Positions 60,711 through 64,000 of a stretch of DNA of 64,000 bases are shown piece after piece. This DNA comes from Alteromonas profundi (lineage in GTDB: Bacteria > Pseudomonadota > Gammaproteobacteria > Enterobacterales > Alteromonadaceae). A model generated the notes under the pieces. The model saw only the letters and a program-made list of their open reading frames with translations, was not told the origin of the DNA and ran no database searches. Every line of letters starts with the position of its first letter. Positions within the stretch are counted from its first letter, which is position 1. Location: NCBI RefSeq assembly GCF_010500865.1, contig NZ_JAAAWN010000005.1, positions 33,772-97,771 of the forward strand. The letters run 5' to 3'. Made by a program: the position numbers and the translations under genes.

Positions 60711-61838
60711 ATGCATATTTCCAGTCAGTTCGATAGCGGCAACATCAACGTGGTGCGTGCCAACAGCCCTGAAGATATACTTTTAACCATTCCCAAAGAT
60801 AATCAATCTGATTTCGCGCAATGGTTTCATTTTCGCCTAATGGGTGAAACCTTCGTCACCCATACCATGACAATTACCGATTTAGCTAAATCAGCCTACC
60901 CCGAAGGCTGGAAAGACTACAATGTCTTAGCGTCTTACGATCGGGAAACATGGTTTCGTGTACCTAGTACTTTTGATGGCGACAATCTCACTTTCTCGCT
61001 CACGTTAGAGCAGCCTAGTGTGTTCTTTGCTTATTTCATTCCCTATAGCTATGAACGTCATCTAGACCTTATTCACCACGCTCAAACATCACTATTTTGC
61101 GAGCATCGCTTTTTAGGTCTTACATTAGATGGCCGTGATATGTCTATGCTCGTTATCGGTGAACAAACACCTGAAAAGAAAAAGGTGTGGATTACCGCCC
61201 GTCAACATCCAGGCGAGACAATGGCCGAGTGGTGTGCACAAGGTATAATTTACCGTTTACTGGATGAACAAGATGGGTTGGCGCGACAATTGCTGGATAA
61301 TGCCGTGTTCTACATAGTGCCAAATATGAACCCAGACGGGAGTGCACGAGGACATCTAAGAACCAATGCTGTAGGAACCAATTTGAACCGCGAATGGGCA
61401 TCACCCACGGCGCAAAAGAGTCCTGAAGTATTGTATGTACTCGATGCAATGGCAGACACCGGCGTAGATATGTACTTAGATTTGCACGGTGATGAAGCAT
61501 TACCGTACAACTTTGTGGCAGGCACGGAAGGAAACCCGGGATACACCGCCGACATTGAGGCATTAGAAAACACCTTTAAACAAACCTTGCTAACGGCGAC
61601 ACCAGAATTCCAGGATGAATTTGGTTATGAGAAAGACGCCCCTGGCAAGGCGAACTTAACCGTGGCATCTAACGCGGTAGGTGAGAAGTTTTCGTGTATG
61701 GCGTATACGGTAGAAATGCCGTTTAAAGATAATGCGAATATACCTGATAACGTCAATGGCTGGTCGGCGCAACGAAGTCAGCAGCTTGGCGAAGATTTAC
61801 TTATTGCGGTAAACGCAGTAGTGAATAAATTAAAATAA
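60711..61838 (+). CDS. M14-family zinc carboxypeptidase (cytosolic type)
   Basis: Zinc carboxypeptidase of 375 residues without a signal peptide. An N-terminal beta domain (about 1-125) is followed by the peptidase with RQHPGETMAEW (zinc His and Glu), NMNPDGSARGHLRTNAVGTNLNREW, the third zinc His in DLHGDE, and the catalytic Glu in YTVEMPF. This layout is that of the M14 cytosolic-carboxypeptidase group also found in proteobacteria. ATG 60711 starts the conserved region; ATG 60693 is a possible alternative. The physiological substrate is unknown; removal of C-terminal Glu residues is known for eukaryotic relatives. Confidence 0.88.
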   Translation: MHISSQFDSGNINVVRANSPEDILLTIPKDNQSDFAQWFHFRLMGETFVTHTMTITDLAKSAYPEGWKDYNVLASYDRETWFRVPSTFDGDNLTFSLTLEQPSVFFAYFIPYSYERHLDLIHHAQTSLFCEHRFLGLTLDGRDMSMLVIGEQTPEKKKVWITARQHPGETMAEWCAQGIIYRLLDEQDGLARQLLDNAVFYIVPNMNPDGSARGHLRTNAVGTNLNREWASPTAQKSPEVLYVLDAMADTGVDMYLDLHGDEALPYNFVAGTEGNPGYTADIEALENTFKQTLLTATPEFQDEFGYEKDAPGKANLTVASNAVGEKFSCMAYTVEMPFKDNANIPDNVNGWSAQRSQQLGEDLLIAVNAVVNKLK

Positions 61839-61850
61839 CCACTAACACCA

Positions 61851-61876
61851 GTAAGCCCCGTTCATACGGGGCTTAC
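61851..61876 (+). terminator. Hairpin after carboxypeptidase
   Basis: GTAAGCCCCG (61851-61860), loop TTCATA, CGGGGCTTAC (61867-61876), a perfect 10-bp stem. The following sequence is TATTAAAA, a weak T-run, but the position fits termination. Confidence 0.7.
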
Positions 61877-61930
61877 TATTAAAATACAATAATAGAATTC
61901 ATAACAACAATATAAAGAAGGGGTATTACC

Positions 61931-63589
61931 TTGGAAGGGTTATATAGTTTTCTCGTCTCTCTCGACGGGCTTTTAGGAGGTGCAGGCTGGTTTCCGTTCG
62001 CACTTTTAGGTGTAGGTCTGTTTTTCACCATTTACCTTAAGTTCCCCCAAGTACGCTTTTTTAAGCATGCATGGCTGGTGGTAACAGGTAAGTATGATAA
62101 AGAGAGTGATCCTGGCGATACTACCCACTTTAGGGCACTCACCACGGCACTCTCTGGAACAGTAGGTACAGGTAATATTAGTGGGGTAGCGTTTGCTATT
62201 TTCCTCGGTGGCCCTGCGGCACTATTTTGGATGTGGGTAACGGCGTTTTTAGGTATGACGACCAAGTTTGTCGAAGTTACTTTATCGCACAAATACCGAG
62301 TAAAAACAGAAGACGGTACTATGGCCGGTGGCCCTATGTATTACATGGACAGACGCCTTAACATGAAATGGTTAGCGGTGGCGTTTGCCATAGCTACCGT
62401 AATTAGTTCATTTGGTACAGGAAACCTGCCACAAAGTAATGGTATTGCACAAAGTATTGAAGCTACCTTCGGGTTTGAGCCTTGGGCTGTTGGCAGCGTT
62501 TTAGGGATCCTGCTAGCGTTAGTTATTTTAGGCGGTATTCAGCGTATTGCGGCTTTTACTGCACGGGTTGTACCGGTAATGGCGGTTATTTATCTTATAG
62601 GCGCACTTGCTGTTATATTTGCAAACCTTGATAATATAGGTCCTTCGTTTGCTTCAGTGATTAGCGATGCGTTCACCGGGTCTGCGGCCGCAGGGGGCTT
62701 CCTTGGGGCGTCGCTTGCATATGCCTTTAACCGCGGGGTTAATCGAGGCTTATTCTCTAATGAAGCAGGGCAAGGTTCTGCACCCATCGCTCACGCTGCT
62801 GCGAAAACCAAAGAGCCTGCGTCTGAAGGCATGGTGTCATTGCTAGAGCCCTTCATCGATACTATTGTTATCTGTACTATCACAGGTTTAGTTATTCTTT
62901 CTTCCGGCGTATGGAACGAGAAGCACCAAAACGTGTTTGACCGTTCAGATATGTTGTTCGTAGAAGGCTATTATGATGATTCCAATCAAGCCGACATCGA
63001 TAAGTTATACGGATACCTTAATGATGTTGATGGTAATGACGTTAAGCCGTTTAGCGGCAACATTACCGTTGTCAATGGAACCGCCTTAAGCGATGGTTAC
63101 ACCTTGCTAAACTCACGCTCTATTGCCGAAGATGTTAAGTATTCGGTAGGCAGTGAAGACCCTTATACAGGTACCTTAACCATTACTGATGGTAAGCCCG
63201 TAAAAGAAAATCTCGAAGTAAGCGGCAAATCACTGGTGCACTCTGCTGCGCTTACCACTATTGCGTTTACCCGCGGTTTCTTTGGCGACTTTGGGCAATA
63301 CATAGTGTCTGTAGGGTTAATGCTATTTGCGTTTTCTACGGCCATTGCGTGGTCTTACTATGGCGATCGTGCCATGACCTACTTGCTCGGCCCGCGCTCA
63401 GTGATGCCTTATCGCGTAATATACGTTGCTGGCTTTGTATGGGCTGCAGTTTCTGATACAACACTTGTGTGGGCATTGTCAGCCGTGGCAATTGTGGTAA
63501 TGACTTTACCTAACCTATTTGGTATTGTTCTGCTGCGCAAAGAAATGAAAGATACAGTGAACGATTATTGGTCAAGAACGAAAAAATAA
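61931..63589 (+). CDS. Sodium/alanine (AgcS) symporter family protein
   Basis: Inner-membrane transporter of 552 residues taking up alanine or related amino acids with Na+. Family signatures are [27 protein letters not shown] (split over residues 74-100), AGGPMYYM, and [28 protein letters not shown] start follows AAGAAGGGGT at normal distance. A hydrophilic stretch of about 110 residues (329-439) interrupts the late helices and has Asp/Asn/Gly-rich beta-like sequence, making the protein longer than the usual 450-480. It is monocistronic, with its own terminator. Confidence 0.93.
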   Translation: MEGLYSFLVSLDGLLGGAGWFPFALLGVGLFFTIYLKFPQVRFFKHAWLVVTGKYDKESDPGDTTHFRALTTALSGTVGTGNISGVAFAIFLGGPAALFWMWVTAFLGMTTKFVEVTLSHKYRVKTEDGTMAGGPMYYMDRRLNMKWLAVAFAIATVISSFGTGNLPQSNGIAQSIEATFGFEPWAVGSVLGILLALVILGGIQRIAAFTARVVPVMAVIYLIGALAVIFANLDNIGPSFASVISDAFTGSAAAGGFLGASLAYAFNRGVNRGLFSNEAGQGSAPIAHAAAKTKEPASEGMVSLLEPFIDTIVICTITGLVILSSGVWNEKHQNVFDRSDMLFVEGYYDDSNQADIDKLYGYLNDVDGNDVKPFSGNITVVNGTALSDGYTLLNSRSIAEDVKYSVGSEDPYTGTLTITDGKPVKENLEVSGKSLVHSAALTTIAFTRGFFGDFGQYIVSVGLMLFAFSTAIAWSYYGDRAMTYLLGPRSVMPYRVIYVAGFVWAAVSDTTLVWALSAVAIVVMTLPNLFGIVLLRKEMKDTVNDYWSRTKK

Positions 63590-63604
63590 TCGTAACGAAT
63601 AAGT

Positions 63605-63656
63605 GCGTGAGGAAGTAAACGCGGTAGCCTAGAGTTTACCTTCCCACGCCTTTTTT
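63605..63656 (+). terminator. Terminator after AgcS gene
   Basis: GCGTGAGGAAGTAAAC (63605-63620) pairs with GTTTACCTTCCCACGC (63634-63649) with one mismatch region, followed by TTTTTT. Confidence 0.88.
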
Positions 63657-63770
63657 ATAGAGAGCTTTGCTTTACTCGCCAGCAAAACATCAGGTTTTCG
63701 CGGCGGATATGAATACCACTGAAAACCATCGCTGCCTGGTTAATTTAAGTACCACGAACAGGAGCAACAT

Positions 63771-64000
63771 ATGGCACTTATCAATTGTCCCTCATGTAAT
63801 AAAAAAACCTCAGATAAAGCAAAAGTTTGCCCCCATTGTGATTTTAAAATAGGCAATGCATCAGCGGAAGATATCGAGCGTAAGCAGCAATTACAGAAAT
63901 TTAAAAAGCTTCAAAGTATCCAAAACCAATCGCTAATCGCAATGCTTATTTTTGTCGCCGGTTTTGGCTTTATGTATTGGGGCGGTACACGACCTGGCGA
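63771..64000 (+). CDS. Zinc-ribbon membrane protein, 3' end outside window
   Basis: The frame is open to the window end. It starts MALINCPSCNKK, with a second pair CPHCD, giving a zinc-ribbon, then a charged helix and a hydrophobic segment (about residues 56-70, LIAMLIFVAGFGFMYW). GGAGC precedes the ATG. Similar short zinc-ribbon plus transmembrane proteins are found in gammaproteobacteria without known function. It lies downstream of the AgcS terminator. Confidence 0.75.
   Translation, partial: MALINCPSCNKKTSDKAKVCPHCDFKIGNASAEDIERKQQLQKFKKLQSIQNQSLIAMLIFVAGFGFMYWGGTRPG

Overview
The window looks like chromosome of a marine gammaproteobacterium of the Alteromonas type. The signs are TonB-dependent receptors, a HexR-controlled Entner-Doudoroff (ED) cluster, YHYH and DUF2989-type lipoproteins, a moderate GC content and many intergenic hairpin terminators. 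This assignment is inferred from gene content and protein style, not from a database search. No tRNA, rRNA, intact insertion sequence, prophage or CRISPR array was seen.

Bases 1-6.6 kb carry a surface or secretion locus. It holds the 3' part of a large protein with PKD-like (WGDG) repeats and an exactly periodic acidic C-terminal repeat, a small secreted protein with a PEP-CTERM-like tail, and a type I secretion ABC exporter with its overlapping membrane-fusion protein. A decayed 3' remnant of a TonB receptor follows at 6.7-7.1 kb.

From 7.1 to 13 kb lies an apparent phospholipid or phosphodiester-scavenging locus. A Ca-dependent phosphoinositide phospholipase C and a TonB-dependent receptor form a left-facing pair, divergent from a secreted metallophosphoesterase. 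From 13 to 30 kb there are stand-alone genes: a DUF900-type hydrolase, a nitroreductase, a GGDEF-EAL protein, a zinc-ribbon protein, a ModF-like double ATPase, an RND efflux pair, an M1 aminopeptidase, a WYL regulator resembling CapW/BrxR, a glycosyltransferase and two unknown proteins.

From 30 to 38 kb come an endonuclease/exonuclease/phosphatase protein, a BON-domain protein followed by a 17-copy 18-bp minisatellite, a YHYH lipoprotein coupled to a small cysteine-containing secreted protein, a BaeSR-like two-component system divergent from a tiny Pro/His-rich secreted protein, and a nucleosidase with a signal peptide.

From 38 to 60.6 kb is a dense central-carbon region: pyk, hexR, the zwf-pgl-edd-glk-eda operon, a hexose-6-phosphate mutarotase, gap, malQ, glgB, glgX, gnd, msrB, a DUF2989-like lipoprotein and a second GAPDH-like protein with a long N-terminal extension. 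HexR-like palindromes lie in front of pyk, zwf, hexR and, more weakly, between gap and malQ. Together these genes would debranch and mobilise glycogen or maltodextrin, phosphorylate glucose, pass it through the ED pathway and lower glycolysis, and place it under HexR (KDPG-responsive in relatives). The window ends with an M14 carboxypeptidase, an AgcS-type sodium/amino-acid symporter and the start of a zinc-ribbon membrane protein.
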